Positions 41,345 to 48,417 of a stretch of 64,000 nucleotides of DNA are shown here, in pieces. The stretch is from Anaerolineales bacterium (GTDB lineage: Bacteria; Chloroflexota; Anaerolineae; Anaerolineales; Villigracilaceae). Under the pieces are notes generated by a model. That model was not told the origin of the DNA. It did no database searches and saw only the letters and a program-made list of their open reading frames with translations. The stretch lies in assembly GCA_030834895.1 (NCBI GenBank), contig JAUQXA010000032.1, positions 62,001 through 126,000 on the forward strand, read 5' to 3'. Position 1 is the first letter of the stretch; every line of letters begins with the position of its first letter. The position numbers were made by a program, and so were the translations under genes.

Positions 41345-42622
41345 TTACCACGATTCCGATACACCTTTCGATTGCGTATGATAGAGCACCTGGTGCAGTT
41401 CCGAAGACTTTAGATGATGATGGTCACTGTCTTCGAACGAAACATCACGGTCAATGATACGTCTTTCCTTCGACGCCGCCAACACCACATCCGACTCGAT
41501 GGTGCGCGCCGGGTAGACAATCATGCCCGCTCCAATACGGCAGTTATGACCCACGCAGCCACCCAGCACCGGACGGTTCGAGAGTCCCAATTTGCCATTC
41601 CCATCGCGGGCACGGATGGGTGCAGGGATCAGGTTGTAGTCTGTCCACGTGGAACCTGCACCGATGAAGGTTCTCTTTCCTATTACGCACATTTGCAGAC
41701 AGGTGTTCTGCGCCACCATGCTGTCTTCCATGATGGTTGTCATAAACAGAGAAGCACGAAACGGCAGGAAGGTGCCATCCCCCACGACTGAAAGCATCAC
41801 CTGGCAACCTTGTGAAACGTTGACGTTGTTCCCAATAATTGAATTGTCAATGACCGCCCCCGCATTAATGGTTACATTATTGCCGATGGTTGTAGGGCCT
41901 TTAATGATAGCGCTGGGGTCGATAACACAATTTTTACCGACCTTCACAGCTTCGGAACACTCCAATACCTGACGCCCTTCATAAATAGCCTTGCCGATAA
42001 TCTTGAGCTTGAAACTAAGTTCTTCGTTCGCTCTATTTTCAAAGCGGGCGCCGCGTGCAAACAGACCAAAAACCGTGTCAGCAATGAAAATATGCGGCCA
42101 GGTGTCAATTGCCAGCATGGAGCGCAAAGGTACCTGAAAAATGAGATCACCGCTTTTATCAGCCATGTAAGTTGGCACGTGATAATAGCCAATCTCACGG
42201 GAGTGCATGTCGATGACCAGCGGCTCCGCTCCCGCAACAGGTCCGTTGGGGTAATACCACAAGTCGGCAAGATATAAACTTCCAGCAGGTGTGTAGGAGG
42301 TGGAAAGGGGGAGTGCGTGTTCACGAAAGGCAGGGTCTTCTGCACGGAAGGCGGCACGCACAGGTCTTTTGCCTTTTATCGCCTTTTCCATAAACGCCTG
42401 GATGTAAGGTTCATCGAAAAACAGGTTATCCCGATAGACAATGGCAGGCTCACGCACAGGTTTTAGAGGCTCGCCTTTTTTCACCTCCAATTCATGCGTT
42501 GCGTATGGAGCAAGCAGTTCACGCTGATGCAGCCAGAGCGGCACGTTTTGAATCCGCAATTCACGGGCCGGTTCACAAAACGGCATGATTGGGTTCTGCG
42601 CATGCAGGATGATCTTCAGCAT
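41345..42622 (-). CDS. GlmU-like left-handed beta-helix protein, probable acyl- or nucleotidyltransferase
   Basis: This 425-residue protein has an unrecognised N-terminal half (about 1-225) and a hexapeptide-repeat half (about 226-400) with the left-handed beta-helix pattern: VKVGKNCVIDPSAIIKGPTT, IGNNVTINAGAVIDNS, IGNNVNVSQGCQ. Such helices form trimers that transfer acyl groups, as in GlmU and LpxA. The N-terminal half is not an intact nucleotidyltransferase (no GxGTRM motif). The acceptor is unknown. It lies 4 bp before the acyl-ACP reductase-like gene, so it may use or modify an acyl product. Confidence 0.7.
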   Translation of the reverse strand: MLKIILHAQNPIMPFCEPARELRIQNVPLWLHQRELLAPYATHELEVKKGEPLKPVREPAIVYRDNLFFDEPYIQAFMEKAIKGKRPVRAAFRAEDPAFREHALPLSTSYTPAGSLYLADLWYYPNGPVAGAEPLVIDMHSREIGYYHVPTYMADKSGDLIFQVPLRSMLAIDTWPHIFIADTVFGLFARGARFENRANEELSFKLKIIGKAIYEGRQVLECSEAVKVGKNCVIDPSAIIKGPTTIGNNVTINAGAVIDNSIIGNNVNVSQGCQVMLSVVGDGTFLPFRASLFMTTIMEDSMVAQNTCLQMCVIGKRTFIGAGSTWTDYNLIPAPIRARDGNGKLGLSNRPVLGGCVGHNCRIGAGMIVYPARTIESDVVLAASKERRIIDRDVSFEDSDHHHLKSSELHQVLYHTQSKGVSESW

Positions 42623-42630
42623 AATGCGTG

Positions 42631-42636
42631 ATTATA
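42631..42636 (-). promoter_or_regulatory. Possible internal -10 element upstream of the beta-helix gene
   Basis: TATAAT on the minus strand ends 9 nt before the ATG at 42622, in the 71-bp gap after the V4R gene. The -35 region is weak, so a secondary promoter is only possible. Confidence 0.35.
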
Positions 42637-42693
42637 AATCAAAGTGGGAGATAAAACCGCATCCAACAAAACTGTTAAATCCCCCCCTGTCTA

Positions 42694-43314
42694 TCACAGT
42701 GGGGTTCGGTCAATTGAGATGGTGCAGGCCGCGTCCCCCCGGCTAATACAAGCTGTCTCTTCCACATTGAACATTTTTCCCCCACTTAACCAATACAGGG
42801 ATTCCTGTAGTAAGCCAACCGCCAGATGGCACATCGATTCTTTGGACTTTCGCTCCCAGCACAAGGGGCAGCGCTCGATATGCCAGAGGATTTTGTCCCC
42901 GGCTTCCTCTATACGCACCTTCTGATCAGTGTGTTTGTTGAAAAGGTCGGCAAAAGCTTTGGCACCAAGATGCAATTTCATGGGAAGGGGAAGCAGGCGG
43001 AACGTCATCTCGGTCAAGCCAAGCATGGAGCCATATTCCTTAAGCCCATATTTGAAACATGCGCGTCCAATGCGAAGGGCGGTTCCGCGCCCGCCATGCG
43101 GTCCGTATGCCAGTTCAAGCGCATTTTGCAAGTGACTGATTGTCTCGAACGAGAATGGGGTATTTAACTTTGCCGGCAAGGGATATTGGATGGAGCCTTC
43201 AAGCGAAGAAAGCCCAAGTACTGCATTCACCCCTTTCTCCCCCATTATTTCCTCCATGCCAAGCAACATGATTCGTCCCATTTTTGGGGGATAGAAAAGG
43301 GATTTACCGCTCAT
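42694..43314 (-). CDS. V4R (4-vinyl reductase) domain protein
   Basis: This 206-residue protein matches the V4R fold: a hydrophobic ligand-binding domain in the second half with the Cys-rich signature HIERCPLCWERKSKESMCHLA and FNVEETACISRGDAACTISI. V4R domains bind hydrocarbons, phenols or lipids and occur in sensors and in bacteriochlorophyll biosynthesis (4-vinyl reductase). Here the partner genes suggest a lipid or fatty aldehyde ligand, which is inference. The start overlaps the stop of the alpha/beta hydrolase gene (ATGA), so the two are translated together. Confidence 0.75.
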   Translation of the reverse strand: MSGKSLFYPPKMGRIMLLGMEEIMGEKGVNAVLGLSSLEGSIQYPLPAKLNTPFSFETISHLQNALELAYGPHGGRGTALRIGRACFKYGLKEYGSMLGLTEMTFRLLPLPMKLHLGAKAFADLFNKHTDQKVRIEEAGDKILWHIERCPLCWERKSKESMCHLAVGLLQESLYWLSGGKMFNVEETACISRGDAACTISIDRTPL

Positions 43315-44108
43315 GGAGTAGTAATTGGCTGATCAAGAAATGCTTTTAGTTTCTGACTGAACACAGTAGGTTCCTCCAACATGAGGAAGTGACCTGAAGT
43401 GGGGAATCGTTCGATCACCGCCTGGGGGACCCCCGACTGCAAAGGCCTCCATTGCAGTGGGTGGACAATTACATCCCTATCACCATACATTCCCATGGTG
43501 GGAACCTTGACTTGTGAAAGGGAGGGAATCAAGTCGGTGCGGCGCAATGAAGCGATGGAAAGCAGGAAAGATTCGAGCGTGGTACGGGAAAGGTCACGGT
43601 CCATCATCTCCGGGAAGCGCGGATCCCTGCATATGTACGGTGAATATATCTTCATTCCCGCACGAAATACTCCCATCATATTGAACAACATGAACGCGAT
43701 TGGGCGGTAGCCTGCAAGTTTAAGCAACGGCGCAAGCGATGAACCAATGATTGGCGATCCCACCACCACTACTTTACTGACCCGTTCGGGATATTTTATA
43801 GCAACGGAAAGGCTCACCGTACCACCCATGCTGTGCCCAACCAATGGAGCGCGGACAATGCCCAATTGTTCCATAAATTGATCGACGAGATTTATGAAAT
43901 CTGAAACGGCATAGGTCTCACGTTTCTTGCCTGATTCGCCAAATCCCCAAAAATCCAGAGCATAGGTGCGATAAAACGCGCCCAGGTATGCCATGGTTTC
44001 CTGCCATAACCCCCATGATCCAAGCCAGCCATGCAAAAGAATTACCGGACGCCCGCGTCCGTATACTTCATAATGAACTATTCCCTGGTCAGTGGTAATG
44101 GAGGACAC
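43311..44108 (-). CDS. Alpha/beta hydrolase (intact Ser nucleophile)
   Basis: This 265-residue hydrolase has a complete triad pattern: the oxyanion region PVILLHGWLGSWGLW, the elbow APLVGHSMGGTVSL with Ser, the acid segment MYGDRDVIV and the His in PTSGHFLMLEEP. It is the active counterpart of the 30616-31407 product. Substrate class (ester, lactone, acyl thioester) is not shown; in this operon an acyl ester or thioester is plausible. It overlaps the V4R gene by 4 bp. Confidence 0.88.
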   Translation of the reverse strand: MSSITTDQGIVHYEVYGRGRPVILLHGWLGSWGLWQETMAYLGAFYRTYALDFWGFGESGKKRETYAVSDFINLVDQFMEQLGIVRAPLVGHSMGGTVSLSVAIKYPERVSKVVVVGSPIIGSSLAPLLKLAGYRPIAFMLFNMMGVFRAGMKIYSPYICRDPRFPEMMDRDLSRTTLESFLLSIASLRRTDLIPSLSQVKVPTMGMYGDRDVIVHPLQWRPLQSGVPQAVIERFPTSGHFLMLEEPTVFSQKLKAFLDQPITTP

Positions 44109-44129
44109 AGCAAAATATAAACCCTTACC

Positions 44130-44663
44130 CTATTTTTCCATTTCTCTCAGGATGCCGTACAGCAGTTCAAGCAGGACCTTTTTTACAGTACTGCGGTCTG
44201 TTGCCACACAGGGTAAAAGCTTTGTCTTGCCATCGAGGCGCAGCGCATGGCGCACGTCCTCGAGGTCCCAGGCGTCCTCCATGTCCTGCTTGTTCGCGGC
44301 GACCACAAAGGGTGTGGGGGCATATGCGCGGAAGGTTTCAAGAATCGAGCGCGCCTCACGGAAGGTTTCGGGGCGGGTGCTGTCCACCATGACAATGAAG
44401 CCCAACATGCCTTCCGAAAGAATTTCCCACATGAAATCAAACCGTTTCTGGCCCGGCGTACCAAACAGATACAGGACCAGGTCTTCGTCCACGGTAATGC
44501 GCCCAAAATCCATGGCCACCGTCGTGGCATTTTTTACGGTTCGCTCCTCTTCCGAGGAAATCCTGCGTTCCGTGGCGACCACGTCGATTTCACTGACAGA
44601 CTGAATAAACTGCGTCTTGCCAGCGCTGAATGGACCTGTAACTACCATTTTGACCGTTTGCAT
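44130..44663 (-). CDS. Small GTPase, COG2229/Srprb-like family
   Basis: This 177-residue protein has a full G domain: P-loop VTGPFSAGKTQFI, a switch II region LYLFGTPGQKRFDFMWEIL in which the usual DTAGQ is GTPGQ, and NKQD (base recognition) in VAANKQDMEDAW. Such small GTPases of the MglA/CvnD-like group act as molecular switches at cell poles or in signalling and often sit beside DUF4388 or Roadblock genes. Here a DUF4388 gene lies 26 bp upstream. No Roadblock (MglB) gene is in the operon. The partner is therefore likely the DUF4388 protein. Confidence 0.88.
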   Translation of the reverse strand: MQTVKMVVTGPFSAGKTQFIQSVSEIDVVATERRISSEEERTVKNATTVAMDFGRITVDEDLVLYLFGTPGQKRFDFMWEILSEGMLGFIVMVDSTRPETFREARSILETFRAYAPTPFVVAANKQDMEDAWDLEDVRHALRLDGKTKLLPCVATDRSTVKKVLLELLYGILREMEK

Positions 44664-44689
44664 AATTTCTATCCTTCTAGCCCTGATGA

Positions 44690-45496
44690 CTACAATGTAC
44701 GAATGCGACCAATTAATTTATTGATCAAGGTCTTTTGTTCCTGCTTGTCCTGCACCGGGAACTGCTTCGAATTGGGAATTGGTGCGGCCCCCGCCGGACG
44801 AACCAATTCAACCAATCCAGCCTGCAACAACCCATATACAATCCTGCGAACGTCCAGATCGCTCAATTTGTTCGTTTTTGCAATCTGACGCATGGTGTTC
44901 TTGGGGTCTACAAATTTGACCACTTTCCATTCGTCGATGCTCAGGTTTACATTGGTAAGAGGTCTTTCAGTGAACTTAAGCGCCATGTCAAGGCTTGGGA
45001 TTTCATCCTGCAATTGCTCCAGTTCACGCAACTGACGCGATCCTTCAATGATAATATTTTCTAGGTCGAGCTTAACATTGATACGGCCATCAGGAGGGAG
45101 CATGTCGTTCTCAAATCGAAAAATACCCTCAACCCAGGTGAACAACTTGCGCACCACTTCCGTAAAATATCCCTGTAAATTCAGGAGAATATCCTCCTGT
45201 GTTACGTAGCCCGCATTGATAAGAAGCAAGCCCAATTCCTTGTCCGTCATCTGTCCTGCGCGGTCTGCAATTGCACGATATTGATTTACGTTGATCTTGT
45301 TCGCCTTGTGTAAAATCGACGCCAGGCTGCCATCCTCCTGACCAAGGCGGGCATAGGCCAGCTTGCCGTCGCGAAATGAAATATGAGCCTGCTCCGAGGG
45401 ACCATCCAGGATCAACGTGCCGGTCTTGTTGGCAAGATTGATCAGGTTAAGAAGCTGTGTAATCGTAAAATCGCGTAAATTTCCACGCAGAGCCAT
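44690..45496 (-). CDS. DUF4388 (PATAN) domain protein
   Basis: This 268-residue protein starts with a DUF4388 domain (about 1-110): LRDFTITQLLNLINLANKTG then TLILDGPSEQAHISFRDGKL. DUF4388/PATAN domains are found in bacterial signalling proteins such as PatA of Anabaena and often occur with small GTPases and receivers. The second half (about 150-268) includes a helical region ending in a winged-helix-like stretch (MRQIAKTNKLSDLDVRRIVY). It is the first gene of the ten-gene operon and may be the regulator or adaptor that couples the GTPase to the kinase. Confidence 0.8.
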   Translation of the reverse strand: MALRGNLRDFTITQLLNLINLANKTGTLILDGPSEQAHISFRDGKLAYARLGQEDGSLASILHKANKINVNQYRAIADRAGQMTDKELGLLLINAGYVTQEDILLNLQGYFTEVVRKLFTWVEGIFRFENDMLPPDGRINVKLDLENIIIEGSRQLRELEQLQDEIPSLDMALKFTERPLTNVNLSIDEWKVVKFVDPKNTMRQIAKTNKLSDLDVRRIVYGLLQAGLVELVRPAGAAPIPNSKQFPVQDKQEQKTLINKLIGRIRTL

Positions 45497-45536
45497 ATAT
45501 CCTCTATATTATCCCTCCGTGAGGGACAGTGCAAAA

Positions 45537-45565
45537 ATTATACATGCAAGACGATAATGCGTCAA
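45537..45565 (-). promoter_or_regulatory. Strong sigma-70 type promoter of the ten-gene operon
   Basis: On the minus strand TTGACG (45565-45560) and TATAAT (45542-45537) are separated by exactly 17 bp. The start would lie about 30-35 nt before the DUF4388 start codon. Confidence 0.88.
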
Positions 45566-45648
45566 TTAAAAGGGTTATCAGTCTTGAGAGTTCCACGGAA
45601 GTGGAATTCGTGCAATACAAGGTCCCCGTCTGACACGGATTTTTTGTT

Positions 45649-45654
45649 TATAAT
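45649..45654 (+). promoter_or_regulatory. -10 element placing the start site on the start codon at 45661
   Basis: TATAAT ends 7 nt before the ATG, so the divergent message would be leaderless. The -35 region is weak. Confidence 0.5.
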
Positions 45655-45660
45655 CCACTC

Positions 45661-46017
45661 ATGACCTCAAACTGGATCAAGTTCTTCATCGCCCTGACGG
45701 TTGGCGTGGCACTCGGGCTGGTCTATGGCTGGGAAATTTCCCCCGTTCAATACACCGACGCGCCGCCCAATATCCTGCGTGAAGATTACCGCACCGATTA
45801 CGTGCTGATGACGGCCGAAGCCTATCAAGGCGAACAGGATCCCCAAACTGCCGCACGTCGCCTTGCCATTTTAGGGAGCGAATCGCCGGCGCAGATTACC
45901 GCCTCAGCACTGCAATATGCCACGAGCAACGGCTTCTCCGAAGACGATGTTTCGCTTTTGCAGAATTTGCTGAACGCTATGCAGACCTACCAACCGCAGG
46001 GGGATTCTGCTCCATGA
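45661..46017 (+). CDS. Small membrane-anchored protein (paralogue pair, member 1)
   Basis: This 118-residue protein has an N-terminal transmembrane helix (about 5-22) and a short soluble domain. The region YGWEISPVQYTDAPPNILRE is repeated almost word for word in the next gene (YSWQISPVTYVDAEPSILRA), so the two arose by tandem duplication. Residues after it predict helices with a TPR-like Ala-rich pattern. Function unknown. The stop overlaps the next start (ATGA). It is probably translated from a leaderless message. Confidence 0.65.
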   Translation: MTSNWIKFFIALTVGVALGLVYGWEISPVQYTDAPPNILREDYRTDYVLMTAEAYQGEQDPQTAARRLAILGSESPAQITASALQYATSNGFSEDDVSLLQNLLNAMQTYQPQGDSAP

Positions 46018-46958
46018 AACTTTCCCGTAGTTCAATCTTTCTCCTTCTCCTTGGACTCGTCGCCGGGCTCGGGCTTGGCCTATTGTACTCGTGGCAGATC
46101 TCCCCCGTTACCTACGTGGATGCTGAACCGTCCATCCTGCGCGCCGACTTCAAAGACCAGTACCGCATTGTCATCGCCGCCGCCTACGTCTCCACACATG
46201 ACCTGCCCCGCGCCCGCGCCCGCCTTGAACTGCTCAAAGACCAGGACCCGGTCGGTGAACTCAGCGCACAGGCACAGCGCATGCTGGCGGGCGGCGAATC
46301 AAATCAAAACGTACAGCCACTGGCACAGCTTGCCGCCGATTTGAAACAGGGATATGCAAGCCTTGCGCTTCCATCTGCGACGGACACCAAAGTATCCTTT
46401 GTGAGCACGCCTTTTACTGCAATCACAAACACACCCAGTCCAGGTACTCCATCGGTGGAAGCTGGCTTGGAAGAAGAAGCCACTCCCACAACAGAATTTT
46501 CAGCGCCTGTTGTTGGCACACTGCCTTTTGTCGGGACGCTGCCATTTGAACAAACTCCACTTGCACCCCAGCAACAGTCCACGCCCACGCCACGTCCCAG
46601 ATCCACACCTACAAAGGGAATCGATACGCCTTTCGCTCTCGTCAGTCAGGATACGGTCTGTGACCCCAACCTGGAACCGGGCTTGCTTCAATTCTCCTTG
46701 ACGGACTCGCGACGTGACCAGGTGTCGGGCGTCCAGATCGTCGTCACATGGGACAAGGGCGAGGATAGTTTCTTCACGGGATTCAAGCCCGAGGTTGGGG
46801 ACGGCTACGCGGATTTCATCATGGAAGCGAACACCGTGTATAGCATCCGCGTGGTGGACGGCGGCTCCTTCGTCCCGAACATCTCCGCGCCCACCTGCAC
46901 CAACGACAATGGCGCAAGTTACCTCGGCGGGTTGCTGCTCACCTTCCAACAGCCTTAA
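46014..46958 (+). CDS. Membrane-anchored protein with Pro/Thr stalk (paralogue pair, member 2)
   Basis: This 314-residue protein has an N-terminal transmembrane helix (about 8-25), a helical region homologous to the upstream small protein (about 26-120), a Thr/Pro/Ser-rich stalk (about 130-205, TPTPRPRSTPTKG), and a C-terminal beta-rich domain (about 210-314) with two Cys (DTVCDPN and APTCTNDNG) that may form a disulfide outside the cell. Function unknown; a surface-exposed domain is the reasonable picture. Confidence 0.65.
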   Translation: MKLSRSSIFLLLLGLVAGLGLGLLYSWQISPVTYVDAEPSILRADFKDQYRIVIAAAYVSTHDLPRARARLELLKDQDPVGELSAQAQRMLAGGESNQNVQPLAQLAADLKQGYASLALPSATDTKVSFVSTPFTAITNTPSPGTPSVEAGLEEEATPTTEFSAPVVGTLPFVGTLPFEQTPLAPQQQSTPTPRPRSTPTKGIDTPFALVSQDTVCDPNLEPGLLQFSLTDSRRDQVSGVQIVVTWDKGEDSFFTGFKPEVGDGYADFIMEANTVYSIRVVDGGSFVPNISAPTCTNDNGASYLGGLLLTFQQP

Positions 46959-47018
46959 TGTTGCAACCATACCCCTGTTCATTCGTTATATTTAGCACAC
47001 AAAAACAAGGAGTAACGA

Positions 47019-47537
47019 ATGGATACAAACCAAAAACCCGGCTTATTTACAACCATCGCCGTGCTGACACTGGTCAGCGGCATTGTCAACCTTTTCTGGG
47101 GGTTTATTGCCTCTGCAACCGCATTGGGAACCATCGTTGGCGTCGTATGCCTGCCCATCACCATTTTGCCCACCATCCTCGGCATCTTCGAAATCATTTA
47201 CGCGGCAAAACTTCTCAGTTCCCAACCTGAACCCATCCAACCATCACAGACCATTGCCATCCTCGAAATCCTCACCTTCTTTATTGGCAACCTCTTCTCG
47301 ATGGTAGTCGGCATCCTCGCGCTCATCTTCTACAATGACATCACGGTCAAGAACTATTTCGCCCGTCTTAATGGAACTGTGGTGATTCCCCCCATGCCTG
47401 CGGCTCCGCCCGCTCCCGTAGCGCCAGGACCAGTGGTTGAACCCGAAATACTGCCCACTCCTGAGGTGCCAGTCGCACCCGAAACCCCGGAATCGCCTGC
47501 CAAGCCGAAACGCATCCGCAAGGTTGCAGGAGAGTAA
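47019..47537 (+). CDS. Small membrane protein with Pro-rich tail
   Basis: This 172-residue protein has three to four transmembrane helices in residues 10-110 (FTTIAVLTLVSGIVNLFWGF, GVVCLPITILPTILGIFEI, FFIGNLFSMVVGILALIFY), then a Pro/Ala-rich segment (about 125-160) and a basic end KPKRIRKVAGE. The pattern resembles unnamed small membrane proteins; no specific family is recognised. AAGGAG precedes the ATG. A terminator follows. Confidence 0.65.
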   Translation: MDTNQKPGLFTTIAVLTLVSGIVNLFWGFIASATALGTIVGVVCLPITILPTILGIFEIIYAAKLLSSQPEPIQPSQTIAILEILTFFIGNLFSMVVGILALIFYNDITVKNYFARLNGTVVIPPMPAAPPAPVAPGPVVEPEILPTPEVPVAPETPESPAKPKRIRKVAGE

Positions 47538-47553
47538 CACAGTCATAGCGAAC

Positions 47554-47585
47554 GTCCCGAAGGCTTTTAGTCAACCCTTCGGGAC
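47554..47585 (+). terminator. Intrinsic terminator before the glycine riboswitch
   Basis: GTCCCGAAGG (47554-47563) pairs perfectly with CCTTCGGGAC (47576-47585) over a 12-nt loop, followed by ATTTGTT. The T-tract is modest. Confidence 0.7.
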
Positions 47586-47670
47586 ATTTGTTCATTATTA
47601 AAAATCAAGGATGTTCTTCCCTTGACTCTCACCCCCCTGACCCGTAAAATGAAATCACAATTGAACGGTG

Positions 47671-47925
47671 CGCAGGGAAGAGACTCAATGGTGGTCTCGA
47701 TACATTGCTCCGCAACTACTCGACCACCAAAGGGCGCCGAAGGTGCAAATCTGGCAACAGGCGAAACCAGATGAAACTCTCAGGCAAAAGGACCCCGTTT
47801 CCGCTTAAAACTTCTGGAAAGTCTCAGTTCATCGAGACACCGACGGTGTAAATTTAGTCTACTAGTTCCTAGTTACCTAGTCTGCTAGTCAACTGAATGA
47901 ATCTCTCAGGTCCAATTACAGAGGG
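47671..47925 (+). promoter_or_regulatory. Tandem glycine riboswitch controlling the gcv genes
   Basis: Two aptamers in series are seen. Aptamer I runs from GGGAAGAG (47675) through the conserved GCGCCGAAGG core (47734-47743) to AAACTCTCAGGCAAAAGGAC (47774-47793). Aptamer II runs from the GAAAGTCTCAG start (47817) through ACCGACGGTG (47839-47848) to ATCTCTCAGG (47901-47910). The spacing, core motifs and position upstream of gcvH, gcvPA and gcvPB fit the family, which senses glycine and turns on glycine breakdown. No T-tract expression-platform hairpin is obvious between it and gcvH. This also fills the 454-bp stretch without a gene between 47538 and 47991, together with the terminator. Confidence 0.93.
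47689..47729. repeat. Palindromic repeat forming the P3 arm of aptamer I
   Basis: TGGTGGTC (47689-47696) pairs with GACCACCA (47722-47729) around a TCGATACATTGCTCC-type loop. It occupies the peripheral arm of the first glycine aptamer, between the P2 strand and the GCCGAAGG core. Confidence 0.75.
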
Positions 47926-47991
47926 CGCGCAACATTATGAATGCGCGTCCTTTTTGATTCGCCAAATTTATTTCAGCACAGGAGACAAAAA

Positions 47992-48372
47992 ATGAACGTA
48001 CCTTCCAACCTCAAGTTTGCCAAGTCTGATGAATGGTTCGATCCTGCCAGCGGCGCAGTGGGCATCAGCGATTACGCCCAGGGGCAACTATCCGACATCG
48101 TCTTTGTTGAAATCCTTGTCGAAGAAGGCAAGGAAGTTGCCGCGGGCGACGCCATTGCTTCCGTTGAATCGGTCAAGGCTTCGTCTGAAATCTACGCCCC
48201 CGCTTCGGGCAAAGTCGCCGCCGTCAACAGCGGACTCGCCGACAAGCCCGAAACCCTCAACTCCGATCCCTACGGAGAAGGCTGGATGATCAAGCTCGAA
48301 GGCGGCGCGGCATCTGGTGAATTGATGGATGCTGCCGCGTACGAAACTTATTGCGCAGGGCGCGAGCATTAG
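47992..48372 (+). CDS. gcvH: Glycine cleavage system H protein
   Basis: This 126-residue protein has the H-protein fold and the lipoylation motif SVESVKASSEIYAP, where Lys carries lipoic acid. It shuttles the aminomethyl group from P protein to T and L proteins. ATG at 47992 is chosen: AGGAGA lies upstream and the N-terminus MNVPSNLKFAKSDEWFDP matches the family; an open frame back to 47941 is just upstream sequence. It is the first gene of the riboswitch-controlled unit. Confidence 0.95.
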   Translation: MNVPSNLKFAKSDEWFDPASGAVGISDYAQGQLSDIVFVEILVEEGKEVAAGDAIASVESVKASSEIYAPASGKVAAVNSGLADKPETLNSDPYGEGWMIKLEGGAASGELMDAAAYETYCAGREH

Positions 48373-48376
48373 ACAC

Positions 48377-48403
48377 GTAGGGGCGGGGTAACCCCGCCCC
48401 TAC
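48377..48403. repeat. Perfect 27-nt palindrome, family A, between gcvH and gcvPA
   Basis: GTAGGGGCGGGGT (48377-48389) and ACCCCGCCCCTAC (48391-48403) are exact complements around one base. It lies within the 45-bp gap and ends 14 bp before the gcvPA start, so it could influence expression of the downstream genes. Confidence 0.9.
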
Positions 48404-48417
48404 GATTTGAGGCAAAC

